From Bostrychus sinensis (lineage: Eukaryota > Chordata > Actinopteri > Gobiiformes > Eleotridae): a DNA stretch of 64,000 nucleotides. The position numbers were made by a program, and so were the translations under genes. The notes under the pieces are model-generated. The model was not told the origin of the DNA, ran no database searches, and saw only the letters and a program-made list of their open reading frames with translations. Shown here one piece after another: positions 45,061-56,855 of this stretch. The stretch spans positions 13,011,903-13,075,902 of the forward strand of contig CM036243.1 in NCBI GenBank assembly GCA_020698575.1, written 5' to 3'. How positions within the stretch are numbered: position 1 is the stretch's first letter; each line of letters begins with the position of its first letter.

Positions 45061-48000
45061 TGGAAATGTGCGCCCTGGAAGTCTGCGTAGGAGCTGCCTT
45101 ATTCAGAGTACAATAATGAAGTAGACCCAAAGTTCTCTCACAAACAGCTCCCCAGCAGCGGAGTGGGAAACAGGAGCTCCACTTGTTATTTTTTGCATCA
45201 TTTTGTCTTTGTATTCCCTGTGTGTACTGCTCACAATGAGTCACATGATGCAATGAAAATAAATGAGCCAGTGGGTGCTTCTCTGTCCAACAATCCCAAA
45301 TCCTAGAACAATGAGATATCCACGAAATCACGGTGCACACAATTCAAATACAGGAGCAAACAAAACCCAAACAAAACAAAGAAGCCGTCTTTGAAGAGCG
45401 AAAAACTCAGACTGCCCAAGTTCCTTTCAACAATATACAGAGAGCAATATTCTCAGCACCAGTATGTTATTCAGAGCGTTCCTCCAAATATTTGGAGAGA
45501 AGGAGGAGAGATGAAACACAGCTAGAACAATGGGACTTTGGCTGTGTTTTGGCGTTCATGCACCTTGCCCCGCCAGCCCTTTGTAGTGTGCCTGTTGTGA
45601 AGCTCTTCTGTCCCCTGCTTGTTCTAGAACAGGTGGGGTCCCTGCACCACCCTTCACATGCTCCTCCCTCCAGTGCGTTTTGATTATCTAAACATACCTT
45701 TTCATTTAGAGAACAGATTTGAGGCTCCTTTACCATTCATTTTAAGGCGAGACACTGCAGGTGAATACAGTTATTAAACTAACAGAAACTTTTCCTGTAG
45801 AATACTGACATTAAGATGGGGAAAAATGTATTGCAAGTTTTGAGTCATTTAATGTTTTCATCTGCAAACTAAGCATATATGTATAAACAAATTTGCATAC
45901 ATTTCAAAAAACTAAATCTGAATATTGGATAAAGCCCAGTTTAAAATTCCTGATTCATTGATATGTCACATAAAAAGGCTTTTACAGAGGGGATTATAGA
46001 TATTTGATTTTGTCTTTTAGTAAATTAGAAATAACTGATAATAGCCTTTAAAAATCAGATTTCGACTTGTCTTAAGGAGTAAAATGCCCAGTAAATCTGG
46101 CTGGGAATTACATATCAACCAATCCCTCTGTAAAAGCCATCAAAATATATTTAAATACAAGTGCTTGTAGGTGTTACTGAAAACTGGAACTGTATGGACA
46201 CAAGTGACTAAATGTATTAAAATAAACACTTAATGTGACATTTTCTTAATTTCAGGGTTAAAACTTACATGTTAAGAGAGCAAAGTGGCCCAAAACCTCA
46301 AAACTGGACTCTCTGTAGTGTCTCCCCTTAATCTTTTAAAATATCATATGAATCCATAAAGATGACTTGCAACTTATATTCTCTTTGATGTAATGGGGTT
46401 AATTCAGTGGCATGTAAAGAGAGACTTTGAGGATGCAAAACAGCTCTTTATAAAAATATGAATAAAAATATTAGATAAAAACTAATTTGTGTTTAATATA
46501 TCTACATATAATAAATATGCATCTGAATTAAAGTCATGTATAATTTATCATAAACAAGATTGCTGCTGTCAAGAGCTGTAGCTAGATGAAGAAGGATAAA
46601 GGGTGCTGCTAATTTATTCAAGCTCTCTTCTAATGGAGAGGGCTAAAATATTCTCTCTGGACTACAACAGTGGAAAAACTCCCCAAAAGTTGTGCAGAAA
46701 GTTTCCTCTCCTGTCAAATGTAAAAAGTTGCCTTTAAAAATGCCCAAAAGCACTGCAAAGTGGTAAGATATCAGTTTCATTTTATCTCACATTAACTCCA
46801 CAAGATGAACCCTTCAGTGCACTGTCTGCCCAGTGCTTCCAGGCTGCAGTACCACCTTCGCGCCACTAGATGAGGCTCTCTCGTGCACCCATGTCAAAAT
46901 AATGACGCTAAACAAAGACAGGTAGGGTATATATTTGGGTGTATTGTGTGCTTAAAAGTGATCATTAGCAAGTCATCACTATAGCAGACATCTTTTCATG
47001 TGTTAATCAAAGGCAAATAACAACAAAAGGGGGTCTGACCTATATTCATAATGCAAGAGAATCCCCAGTGGACCACCAGGTATCCCAGTATTATACACCC
47101 CCAACAAGCTGTTAACTCCCTGTACCCCGATATGTCCTTTTTATGTTTTGACATAAAGAAACACTTTGCTGCAACTGCGCAAATATACATTGTGTGATAT
47201 CTTCATAAGGTTCAAACATGTGGAGCATGTGAAAACTTGTAACTTGTAGCAGATAATCCCTACAGTAGCCATATGGATGTTTGTTAGCTTAGCAGTTAGC
47301 TTTGATGCCAGTGGTTAACCTTATTGTTTGACTTGTTTGAGGTAAATGAGTAAACAGAGCATACTGTAGAAGAGTGAGTCATATCTGATGCAGACCCATT
47401 CTTATACCTTGTCTTGTTAAAGCTAGTGTCATCTGTTTTGGTTGAGGCTGTATTCATAGATTGTCTTGTTGGGTAAATGCATTACTATTGCTTTGCTTCA
47501 TAGAGAAATTAGTAAACACCAAGTTAGTTGCTCTTTCCGATGCAGGCCCTTTTTGCTCATCTTTTTAGGTGCTGTTTGTTAGCTCAGTAGGTTTGCTTTT
47601 TTTCTCCCAACCAACTTTATTTTGTGGACTGTGGCTTGTTTGAGGTAATTGAGCTGCTGTTATTTGGGTTAATAGAGGAGTAGAAGAAGGAGAAGTGGTA
47701 ACTGCATAAACAAAGGCATTAACTTTCTTTGAGTCCTTTGAGCTTTTTTTTATTCATTTACTTTTTACAGGTAAGGTTCAAGGTCCAAGCTTGTTTTGAA
47801 TCAGTGAGAAAATGGTATCTTGATAAACATATTAGTCACAGCTTGGTACACCTTTGCCTGAATCTGCTCAACTTTGTCTCTGAGGAGAGGTCATGCATGC
47901 CCAACTTATCTTAACCAGCTTTTGCTCTGGCCCTTACAGGCTTTATTTCAGCTGCTAGAGTTATTCTCTGTAAATGAAAAAGCCGAGATGGGCCTGTTCA

Positions 48001-48480
48001 TAGAGAGTGGGTCAAGACCATGACAGAGATTGCATATTTTGAGTTATTAAACTAAATTGCTACTACATTGCATAACAGAAATGAATCATACTTGCATATC
48101 TGGGATAAATCTTTGTCTTTTATTAGGGGAAAAAAGACAAGGTCAAAGGTCAAAAACAGAATTTCTGCTCTGTTTTGAATGTATATTGAGTAGTATGCTC
48201 ATGCTACTAGTTGTTTAGTCTGTGCTGATTGTGTTATTTATTTTTTGTTTGTGTTAAAGTTCTTTAAAACTTAATAAACATTTAAATTAAAAAAGCTAAA
48301 AACAACAACAACAACATATTAGTCACTTCTTCTGATACAGCAGGCCCATTTTTAAATCTGCTCTCATTTAAGGGGCTGAGGGTATCTCTGGTCAGCATGT
48401 AGAGGCTGTGTCTGCTGGGGGTAATCCGCAGTGATCTGGCCTAATCTGTCACTGATATGCAGCTGAAGTGCAGGAGGAGA
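45061..48480. other. Intergenic stretch with no gene supported
   Basis: Mostly AT-rich, with a more balanced patch at 45350-45740. Open frames of 60-116 residues lack splice context and known motifs. No RNA gene or clear mobile element was identified. Confidence 0.5.
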
Positions 48481-48486
48481 GCGGGG

Positions 48487-48527
48487 AGGGGGGGGGGGGG
48501 GGGGGGGGGGTTGGGGGGGGGGGGGGG
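48487..48527. repeat. Poly-G tract
   Basis: Two long G runs separated by TT, followed by another G run at 48535-48540. The tract could form stacked G-quartets, and its length could also reflect sequencing error. Confidence 0.9.
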
Positions 48528-48540
48528 CTCTGAAGGGGGG

Positions 48541-51500
48541 TAAAACTGGATTATAGCACTACGTCTGCATTAACTCACTGGCCTTATCTCTTAAATGCTC
48601 GGCAAAAACAGCTTTGCCTTGTACACAGGGACTGGTGAACTGTACAAGGCTCAGTGCATGTGTGAGCTGAGCTTCTTTTTTTTTTTTTTAATGGTAGCCA
48701 TACAGCTCTAGGAAATAAGGGTCCCTTATAAAGAGCAGAGCAAACCCAGTGCCGTCTCAAAAAAAAATAATCTGTTTTTAACATTTTGCTGATATAAATA
48801 ACTGTTTTGCATTTTAGTGTTAGTATTGGCCTTTAAAGGTGAAATAGATAATTTTAGTGATGAACAGTAAAATTTTTCTCAGAAACAAAACCCTGACAGA
48901 ATTCATGATTATGTGTTGTAATTGCAAAATGGGTTTTAAGTTCCCTGTTAATCACATGCCCCTTTATATCCAATAGGAGAAAATACAAGAATTTCATGCA
49001 TTGGCTTACAGTGGAAAAAGCTGATATTGCAGACGCAGAAATGCACAATTTTATATTGTAATTGCAAAGAGATTAAAAAATGTGGCTTTATTGGAAGTCA
49101 ATGGGATGTTTTTGAGGAAAATTTTTACATATAATGCATATAATTATAATATAATTTTCCACTTACCCAAGACACATTTAAAAAAAAATCACTATGACAC
49201 CTCTTCCAAATGGACAACAACATTCGCTAATCAAAATGGCATTTAAAGGGTTAAAACCCTCAAAATATTGAATGTTTGATAGTTTTGAGCGGGACTGAAA
49301 TTATTTAAGAAATACATGCAAAAAAAAAAAAAAAAGCTGAAAAAATATGCATTTGTTCAATATAGCTGTTTTTCTGTACATTTTTGTCCCCCATGGTTAC
49401 AAGTGTGTAGTAAATGCTCTATTAGGAAAAAAATACAATTTTAATTCCAGACAGAACATTGTACCATTAGCATTAACACAGCCAAAATGGTGGCCAGTCA
49501 AAGTGGAAAGAAATGCTCAAATGGACAAAAATGTCCACAGTAATACATGAGGGTTAAGGGTTTTTTAAACAAAGATTTCTTTTATAATATAAGGTGTGAC
49601 AGTCACATTATGTGGCTGGTTGACATAGGAAGGGCATCCGGTGTAAAAAGTTGACAAATCACTGTGCTATTGAGTTGCTGTGCAGACTCTGTAAGAGGGC
49701 AGCTGAAAAGATAAAAAAAAAAAGTTTTACAATATGCTATTATTTGATCAAAGGGTTTTCCTTAAATACAAAAAGCGCATTAAAAGTGCATACTTCTTGT
49801 TTAAGAAAGGAAAGTGATTAATTCTCTTGAAATAAATACTCAGTGTAACTGGAGCATCATATTTTGTTTTACAAAATGCCATGTGGTCTCAAGTAAATGA
49901 ATTCCACTTCTCCTTTAGTTGTGGCCTAACATGCCTTTGGAAACATTTTCTTTATTGTCACACAGATCCCAAATCTCTGTCCCTGTGAATTATGTGCTTT
50001 TGACATAATTTTTCCTGTTGTAACCACATGTAATTATGGTTTACACGGTTATTGTGGAAAAAAACGATCTAATTGTTGGTTACTGCGGATGGAGCTGCCT
50101 TGCATGTCGGGTCGCACCCTGTTTGGTGGCCTGACTTACCCATCAACACAGGAACACACACACATCCTCCTCAGCATTGATAAACAGCTTCTACCACGCC
50201 CCCTTAAATGATTGCAAAGTGTCCCTGTAAACAACTGATATAAAGGCAATTGATTGAGATTTGGCTTAACACAAACACGAGAGAGGTTCAGAGGCACGTA
50301 CAGCCCTGAACCTGTGAGGTTGCTCATCTCCAGTCAGGGCAGGGTCACACTATGGTCCTATGAGAGACACTGAGGATGCTCTCCTGTTTATGTTTAGGAG
50401 ATTAGCAATGATGAAAGAATGCCTTCAAGTTCGGGCTTGAGGGGCCCGTGTTCAATGCCCCACCCGCTCACTGCGCACACTCCTCTTGTACACACATAGC
50501 ATGATACTTGTGGCTTCATAACATGTCTATAAATAAATATGGAACCAGAGATGAATAGTGGCATCATCAATTCCAGTCATCTTGATGGATGCATTACATC
50601 CACGCATTGTGGAAATCTGTAATAGATAGAAAAACAAACTACAACAAAAGATAGAATTAACAGCTGGAGATCTATTCATTGGTAGGGAAGTAACTAAGAA
50701 ATTCTGCTTTTTTTTTAGTAATAGTCATAAAAAGCTTTTATTTTTAAGCATCTTATACATTTAAACAATATTGCTCCGTGTGCATTACAATCAATGCAAT
50801 TGCCATACTGGGTACAAATCTTACAGTAATCTACTATTGCTTTAAGATTTCACATTTTAGCTTCACATAGTGTATGTAACAATGCTCAGTTTAGTTTCAA
50901 ACTAAATGCACACTGAAAAAATCCACATATTGAAAAGTGAAAGTGAAATTGCTAAATACCCATTTTACCAAAAAATATGAATGAAGAATCACACACATTA
51001 GGTATATAATGAATATGATATGAAATAAATGGTAAACACATTTAGTTGAAGCATATTGTCAATTTTGGTCATGTATATGTGGTGCCAAGAAGACTCAGAA
51101 AGGGCAGCCGGCTTAAAAGCTGCCAAAGTACCCATGCAAATGATACAGTGTGGCAGCCCCTGAAAATCTATGACTGTGTTTGTTAAGAAGCACATTTCCT
51201 AACCCCACTTTAACTAGCTTCTTACTGATGTCCTCCTCACAGTATACAACATCTGCGTTCCAAAGAATGGTACCGGATGTTAAACAGACGATAATACATT
51301 TTTAATAGAGGAAATAGCATTAGTCACCAAGGATTACCAGTTATGAATGAACAAGATGATTTTGGAAACTGACAAGCAGTCGACCTCATGTAAGTAAAAT
51401 CACAGCCTGGTTGGAAAGCATTACCGAGTGGGTCAACATTTAGCTGTTTTATTTAATGTAGCAATTGGCGTTTATAATTATCATATAAGCTAAGGGCTAT

Positions 51501-51747
51501 GCAGTTTACATTTCTTAATTTTAAAGGTAGGCTGGACAGGTCGCAGAAATATGGCACACCACAATCGTTTGTCATTGTATGCTCAGATTTAATACATCAG
51601 TCACCACTATGACCTTTAATAAGTCAACTGTAGCAACTAGCTGACAATCAGATCTGGATCAAATTAATTTATAGTAAACTTAGTAATTTTAACAAATATC
51701 AAAACAACAAACATCCAGTGTTGCTGTTTAAAAATGGCTAAATTAAT
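48541..51747. other. Intergenic stretch with no gene supported
   Basis: AT-rich sequence with homopolymer runs (A run at 49320-49335). I found no exon with matching splice sites and no repeat I can name. Confidence 0.5.
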
Positions 51748-51755
51748 ATTTTTAC

Positions 51756-53263
51756 TAGGGCCGGGAATCGATAAAAAAAATAAATAAAAAAAATTAATCG
51801 CAAATCTGAAAAAAATTAATTGCGATTAATAACTACCAGTTATTAATTGCGATTAATTGTATTATGAATTCACGTACAAACACAAAATTGTAAATTTAGA
51901 ACATTTATTTTGAATTAACTTTCACATACTTTACTGTAAACTTGTGCAATGCAAACAAAACTTGCAAAGAAAATAAATTAATAGTCTCTTTGAGACCTGT
52001 AACTCAGACAAAGCTTGCCTAAATAATATACAACCAATACACAAAACTTACCTAAAAAAGCATGTGTAATCTCGTTTAGAACTTTAACAAAAATAAGTTT
52101 AATTCTTCAATTAATAACAACTGTTGTGGTTCACAACAGTGTAAATACTATGAACTGTGTTACTCCAGTGGTAATTGAACTCATCCTTGCATAGACTGCA
52201 CATAACTTTTGTTTTGTCTATATTGCTGTCTGGTGACGATTTGAAGCAGAATTGTCCTTTTAGCAATGTGTCTTTTTGGTCACTCATGTTGCTTTAGCTC
52301 GTTCACTTGTTGCATTAGGCTCGTTCCAGATGAACTGCGCCTCGCCTGGATTGTGAACAAGAGTGCACGGCCGCAATGAGAGGAGGGGAAATACACCTGT
52401 ACTGAAGTCGGACAGTTTGTGGCTCAGATCACGCACCATCACGCCCGAAATCCACTTCTCGCGTGTGTTGGATGTGATTTTGAAAATAAATTCATTAAAC
52501 TGATTTGTAAAAATGTTTCTGTCCCGTGCTTGACCACAGTCTGTGCGTTAATGAGGCGCTCTTTTGGAGCTCACACATTCAGCAGTGGTTCTTAGCTTTT
52601 ATGTCTAAGTTTACACATTATAAATGTTAAACAGCCTCCTATAACAGCAGATATCTTTTTAATAATATTTTACTTTACACTGAGCAGCAGGGCGCAAAGT
52701 TTATCCAGGTCAAAACTGTAACTTTAGTCTGTATTTTACCAAAAAAAAAAAAAAAGAGGCAGGGGAGGAGGGCAGTGAAGTGTCGTGCGTTACGTTTCTG
52801 ATCAGCACTAAACTCAGAACCAATAACCTGTCCGTTCACCGCTGACAGGTGGGCGTTTTCCCATCATGCACTGAGCCAAGCAGCCTCCGCAGTTGCTCCT
52901 GATGAATCGCAGCGGCTCAGGCGCTGGTCTCGTTTGGATCTCACGAGGTTTTGGTGACCGTCGCACTCATGACATCAGAGCAAGTCGGGAACAAGTCGGA
53001 CACAAATCTAACCGGCTGCACTGCGCACAGACCGACACTGATCGAAACTGCGCAAGTCTAGCTCATCTCGAACGCGCCTGATGGATGGAAACGTGTCGTC
53101 TTCTACGCTCGCGCGGGGCATTTCTGTCCCGCTGGAAGACCCGTGGCGTGTTGCTGCCCCTGTCAGTGTCGTCGTAATATTTTTGTTGTGATCAAATTAA
53201 TCGTCAATTGAAATTAACGCGATTAAATCAAGCACTGCGTTAACGCGAATTTTCCTCGTCCTA
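51756..53263. mobile_element. hAT-like element, copy 1, carrying a nested TIR element
   Basis: The ends are TAGGGCCGGGAA and, reverse-complemented from the right, TAGGACGAGGAAA. The exact 8-base target duplication ATTTTTAC flanks the element (51748-51755 and 53264-53271). An 8-bp duplication is the hAT signature. Subterminal TTAATCGCGATTAA-like words occur near both ends. No transposase is present. The centre is occupied by copy B of the TIR element at 52318-53078. Confidence 0.8.
52318..53078. mobile_element. TIR DNA element, copy B, nested in the hAT-like element
   Basis: Starts GGCTCGTTCCAGATGA and ends with the complement of GGCGCGTTCGAGATGA. It matches the stand-alone copy at 4081-4859 along its length, including the internal A run (52741-52755) and CpG-rich right third. 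Flanks are TTA and TGA. Confidence 0.8.
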
Positions 53264-53271
53264 ATTTTTAC

Positions 53272-54820
53272 TTTGGACTCAAATTTTTTGTGAACCCTCA
53301 AAATATGTAATTTAATAAGAAAGAAATCTACCTTGGTACTCATAATGGAAAACTTTATTCCCCTTTTTTTTACCAATATTTATTGACTCTTGGAATCACT
53401 TTTTCTACATCTCACTGCCATACCTAATGTTTTTTTTTTTTTTTCCCCAGCCAGTGCCAGACCCTCTACTCAAGATCCTCCTTGTCTTTATTCTTTCCCA
53501 CCAGACCAACAGAAAAACGTACGAGCTTTAGAGCTGTCTGTCTATTGCCTGTGGATTTGGATTAGGAATTCCCTTTACTTAGAGAAGACACCATGCTTGG
53601 GCAATTTGTTCTCTATTAGTTTTAATACAAAGCTTTTGCCAAGGAAAACATAATTATGACTATAGGCAAAGCACGGCCCACTTCTCGGCCTCTCCTAGAA
53701 AATTATCTAAAGTCCATTGGTCATGCTGATCTTGACTACTCCATTGTCTGAAGTGCATCAATCAGCGGTTTGTTTGAGCAGGTATTACGAGCTCTATTGT
53801 GTAACTTTTCTCCTTCATGTTAAGCCGATTCTGTTTTCTTTGGCTGCTTGTCAAGGGCCCACATGACAGTTTCACTCTCTGCAGAGGTTCATGCTTTCTG
53901 AACTACTCACACTACAGTTCGCGTTGTCTTCAAACTGACTTAAATATGCTTTGCTATGCGCCGGTTTTATTACCTCGAGTGGTGACTGCATGCAGAGCCC
54001 TCCTTTGTTGTCTCGGCAAGCAAACCATCAATTAATCAAATGGTTGGAACCACAGGTGTAATTGAAGTTTGAGTGCATTACCTGAATCTGGGGGGCCTTG
54101 GCTGTCAAGAGGCAAACTCCCTCAGGACTTAAGCGACTGAAGAATGGAAAGCACCGTTTTCAGGTGAACCAATAAAAGCTGTTTTGTGGTGGCAGACGAG
54201 GGAAGTGGGACTGCTGTTGGAAAAAAGTGGAAAGTAGTTAATTAAACAAAGATCCAGATGACAGTCATTATCCCCTGATTGGCTCGATAATGTGTTGGCA
54301 TTGGGGTTTAGAGCCAAAGTGGGTGTCCTGGTTATAGAAATTGTTGCTTCCATTTTGAATTAGGCAAACTTTTGAGACGATGCAAATGTGCATTGAATGT
54401 GAACATGTGAACTGTGTAAATGTTATAAAATAACAGCTTAACAAACCTGACCACATAATTTAGGATTACCCAAAATTCCTTTGTGCTTGCAACATCTACT
54501 CCTCACTCCTACAACAAAGTGAACCATGAAAAAGAAAAAAAAAAAAATACTGATCCAGTTCTTGACTGCAACATACAAAAGCATTACTGATCAAACTAGA
54601 AGCCTACTTAAACATCCAGCTCATAGCCGTTCACATGTGGATGTGTGGATTGTGTATGGTTTCTGTAGATTTTCCAACTGCACTTTCATCACCAGATGTT
54701 GCCAAAAATGCCAAAAATGGCACACCTCACATTTAAGTACACTACATAATGAGCATTATTTTCATGGATTCTTCTCATGTTCATGATAACTTTGAGTTTG
54801 AGTAATACTTATAATAATAA
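53272..54820. other. Intergenic stretch; weak acceptor-like site at 53450
   Basis: A T-run and CCCAG at about 53427-53450 resemble a splice acceptor, but the following frame has no recognisable content. A GC-balanced unique block lies at 53780-54250. Confidence 0.4.
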
Positions 54821-54824
54821 TATT

Positions 54825-55062
54825 GGATTAGATTTATATTGCGCTTTCCATGCCTCTCAGGCTTCTCAAAGTCCTTTACAGTCCAAAGACATGGCTGCCA
54901 TCCGACCATCACCAAACACACAATCACACTGATACATTCATACAGGCAAGGCGGGTGAAGTGTCTTCCCCAAGGACACAACAACAGTATGAAGAGTGAGA
55001 TTTGAACCACCAGCTTTTCAGTGATAGGATCACCACTGTACCACCTGAGCCACTGTCTCCAC
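54825..55062 (-). mobile_element. tRNA-derived SINE of a common fish type
   Basis: On the minus strand an A box TGGCTCAGGTGGTACAGTGG (near 55030-55050) and a B box GTGGTTCAAATCTCACTC (near 55000-55015) precede a body with the plus-strand words TTGCGCTTTCCATGCCTCTC, CTTTACAGTCC and CCCCAAGGACACAACAACAG. These recur in many fish genomes from memory. Confidence 0.75.
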
Positions 55063-55432
55063 AAAATCTGTATTGGAACACCTTACAACCTTATGAAAAC
55101 AGTTTCACCTTTTTTTATTTTATGTGATTTGTTTTACTTAATTATTTTTAGATGAGAATGTTCAGCAACTACTAGAGACTTTGGCCGATTACATGCTTGC
55201 ATAGAGCTGTATTGAGTTAGGCATCCTCCTATTGGCTGCTTAACAAACCTTGTAAACACTGATTCAGTAGTGGCTGAGAAAATGGTCATCCAGGCACTGT
55301 CTGCCTTCAAAGTGACAGTGCAATAAAACAACAGAAATAGGCATAATGGAAGAAAAGTAAAATGTGGATAGATATTGGCTATGCATTCACATTGTTTTTA
55401 ACAAGGCGGAGATAATTGTAGGACCACCTACC

Positions 55433-55942
55433 ACACTATATTTCCAAAAGTATTCGCTCACCCACCCAAATAACTGAATTTGGATTATGGTGTGGGGTTG
55501 TTTTTAGGAGGCCTTGCCCTCTTAGTTCCAGTGAAAGGAACTCTGAGTGCTTCAGTATACCAAGAGATTTTTGACAATTCCATGCTCCCAAGTTTGTGGG
55601 AACAGTTTGGGGATGGCCCCTTCCTGTTCCAACATGACTGTGCACCAGTGTACAAACCACAGCTCATAAAGACAGGAATGAGTGAATTTGGTGTGGAAGA
55701 AGTTGATGGGCCTGCAAAGAGTCCTGACCTCAATCTGACAGAACACCTTTGGGATGAATTGCCAGGCCTCCTCGTCCAACATCAGTGTCTGACATTGCAT
55801 GAGAAGATCAGACACGTGAATGTCTGACGTAGATAGATGCAAAGGATGGACCGACGTCATATTAAACCCTATGGATTAAGAATGGGATGTTACTTAAGTT
55901 CATATAAAGGCAGGGGAACTAATACTTTTGGAAATATAGTGT
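55433..55942 (+). mobile_element. Tc1-like transposon, internally deleted
   Basis: The inverted ends CACTATATTTCCAAAAGTAT (left) and its complement AATACTTTTGGAAATATAGTG (right) bound about 510 bases. The plus strand at 55480-55827 encodes the C-terminal half of a DDE transposase, with FQHDCAPVY (second Asp) and SPDLNLTEHLWDEL (the Glu of a DD34E triad). The N-terminal DNA-binding domains are missing, so it is non-autonomous. Confidence 0.85.
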
Positions 55943-55967
55943 ATGAAGGGATTTGCATATTGACATA

Positions 55968-56853
55968 CAGTTAGGTCCATAAGTATTTGGACAATGGCTC
56001 AAGTTTTGTTATTTTAGCTTTTATATCAAAACTGTTCAAAATACAGTTAAATAATTACATATGTGCACAAAGTACACACTCTCAGCTGTAATTTGAGAGT
56101 ATTCACATCCAAATCGGATGAAGGGTTTAGGAATTACAGCTCTTTAAAATGTATCTGCCTCTTTTTCAGGGGCTCAAAAGTAATTTTACAGTTTCTTCAA
56201 AAGCTATTTCTCAATGGAAGTGAACCAGACCATCCTTAGCCTAAGGATGGCCTGGTTCACTTCCATAGGCTGGATCAAAAATTGGTGAAAAATCCCTTCA
56301 CAGCATCCACCTTAGAGTAGAATACTCTCCAGGAAACAGGTCTGTCAGTGTCTAGTTCCACCATAACAAGAAGACCTCATGAGAGAAAATACAGAAGGTT
56401 CACCACAAGGTGCAGACCATTCATCAGCCTCAACAATAGAAAGGCCTCATTAGACTTAAAATCCTAAAGAAGCCAGCCCAGGTCTGCAACAGCATTTTTT
56501 GGACAGATGAGACTCAGACCAACATGTACCAGAATGATGGACAGAGAAAAGTCCGGAGAAGGCTTGGAACAACTCGTGATCCAAAGCACAGCATATCTTC
56601 TGTAAATCTTGGCACTGGGTCACTGGTGTTTATTGATGATGTGACAGAAGACAGAAGCAGCCGGATGAATTCTGAAGTGTATAGGGATATAATTTCTGCT
56701 CAGATTCAGACAAAAGCCATTAAGTTTGTGGAGGGCGCTTCCAGTGTGCACTTTAAGTACATATGAATTATATAACTGTATTTTGAATATGTTTTGGTTA
56801 ACAGCTAAAATAACAAACTTGCGTCAGTGTCCAAATACTTATGGACCTAACTG
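55968..56853 (+). mobile_element. Second Tc1-like transposon with intact ends
   Basis: The ends read CAGTTAGGTCCATAAGTATT and its exact complement at the right, flanked by TA on both sides (55966-55967 and 56854-56855). The interior holds decayed Tc1 transposase sequence, such as the TFFGQMRLRPT-like region at 56490-56530 and a frame at 56524-56766. It is shorter than a working element (about 0.9 kb) and not autonomous. It lies only 25 bases after the first Tc1 copy. Confidence 0.85.
56214..56266. repeat. Near-perfect 53-base palindrome inside the Tc1-like copy
   Basis: Arms of 26 bases (ATGGAAGTGAACCAGACCAT... and its complement) surround a single C at 56240. The only mismatch is one A/C pair that would be a G-T type wobble on one strand. 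Confidence 0.9.
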
Positions 56854-56855
56854 TA

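Noticed and set aside
45333..45683. 116-residue open frame and its antisense partner
   Set aside because: No splice sites, no domain, and both strands are open over the same bases, which points to composition and not coding.
53450..53535. Candidate exon after a T-run/CCCAG acceptor
   Set aside because: The translated frame has no recognisable content, the possible donor is weak, and it cannot be joined in phase with the 36488 exon with any confidence.
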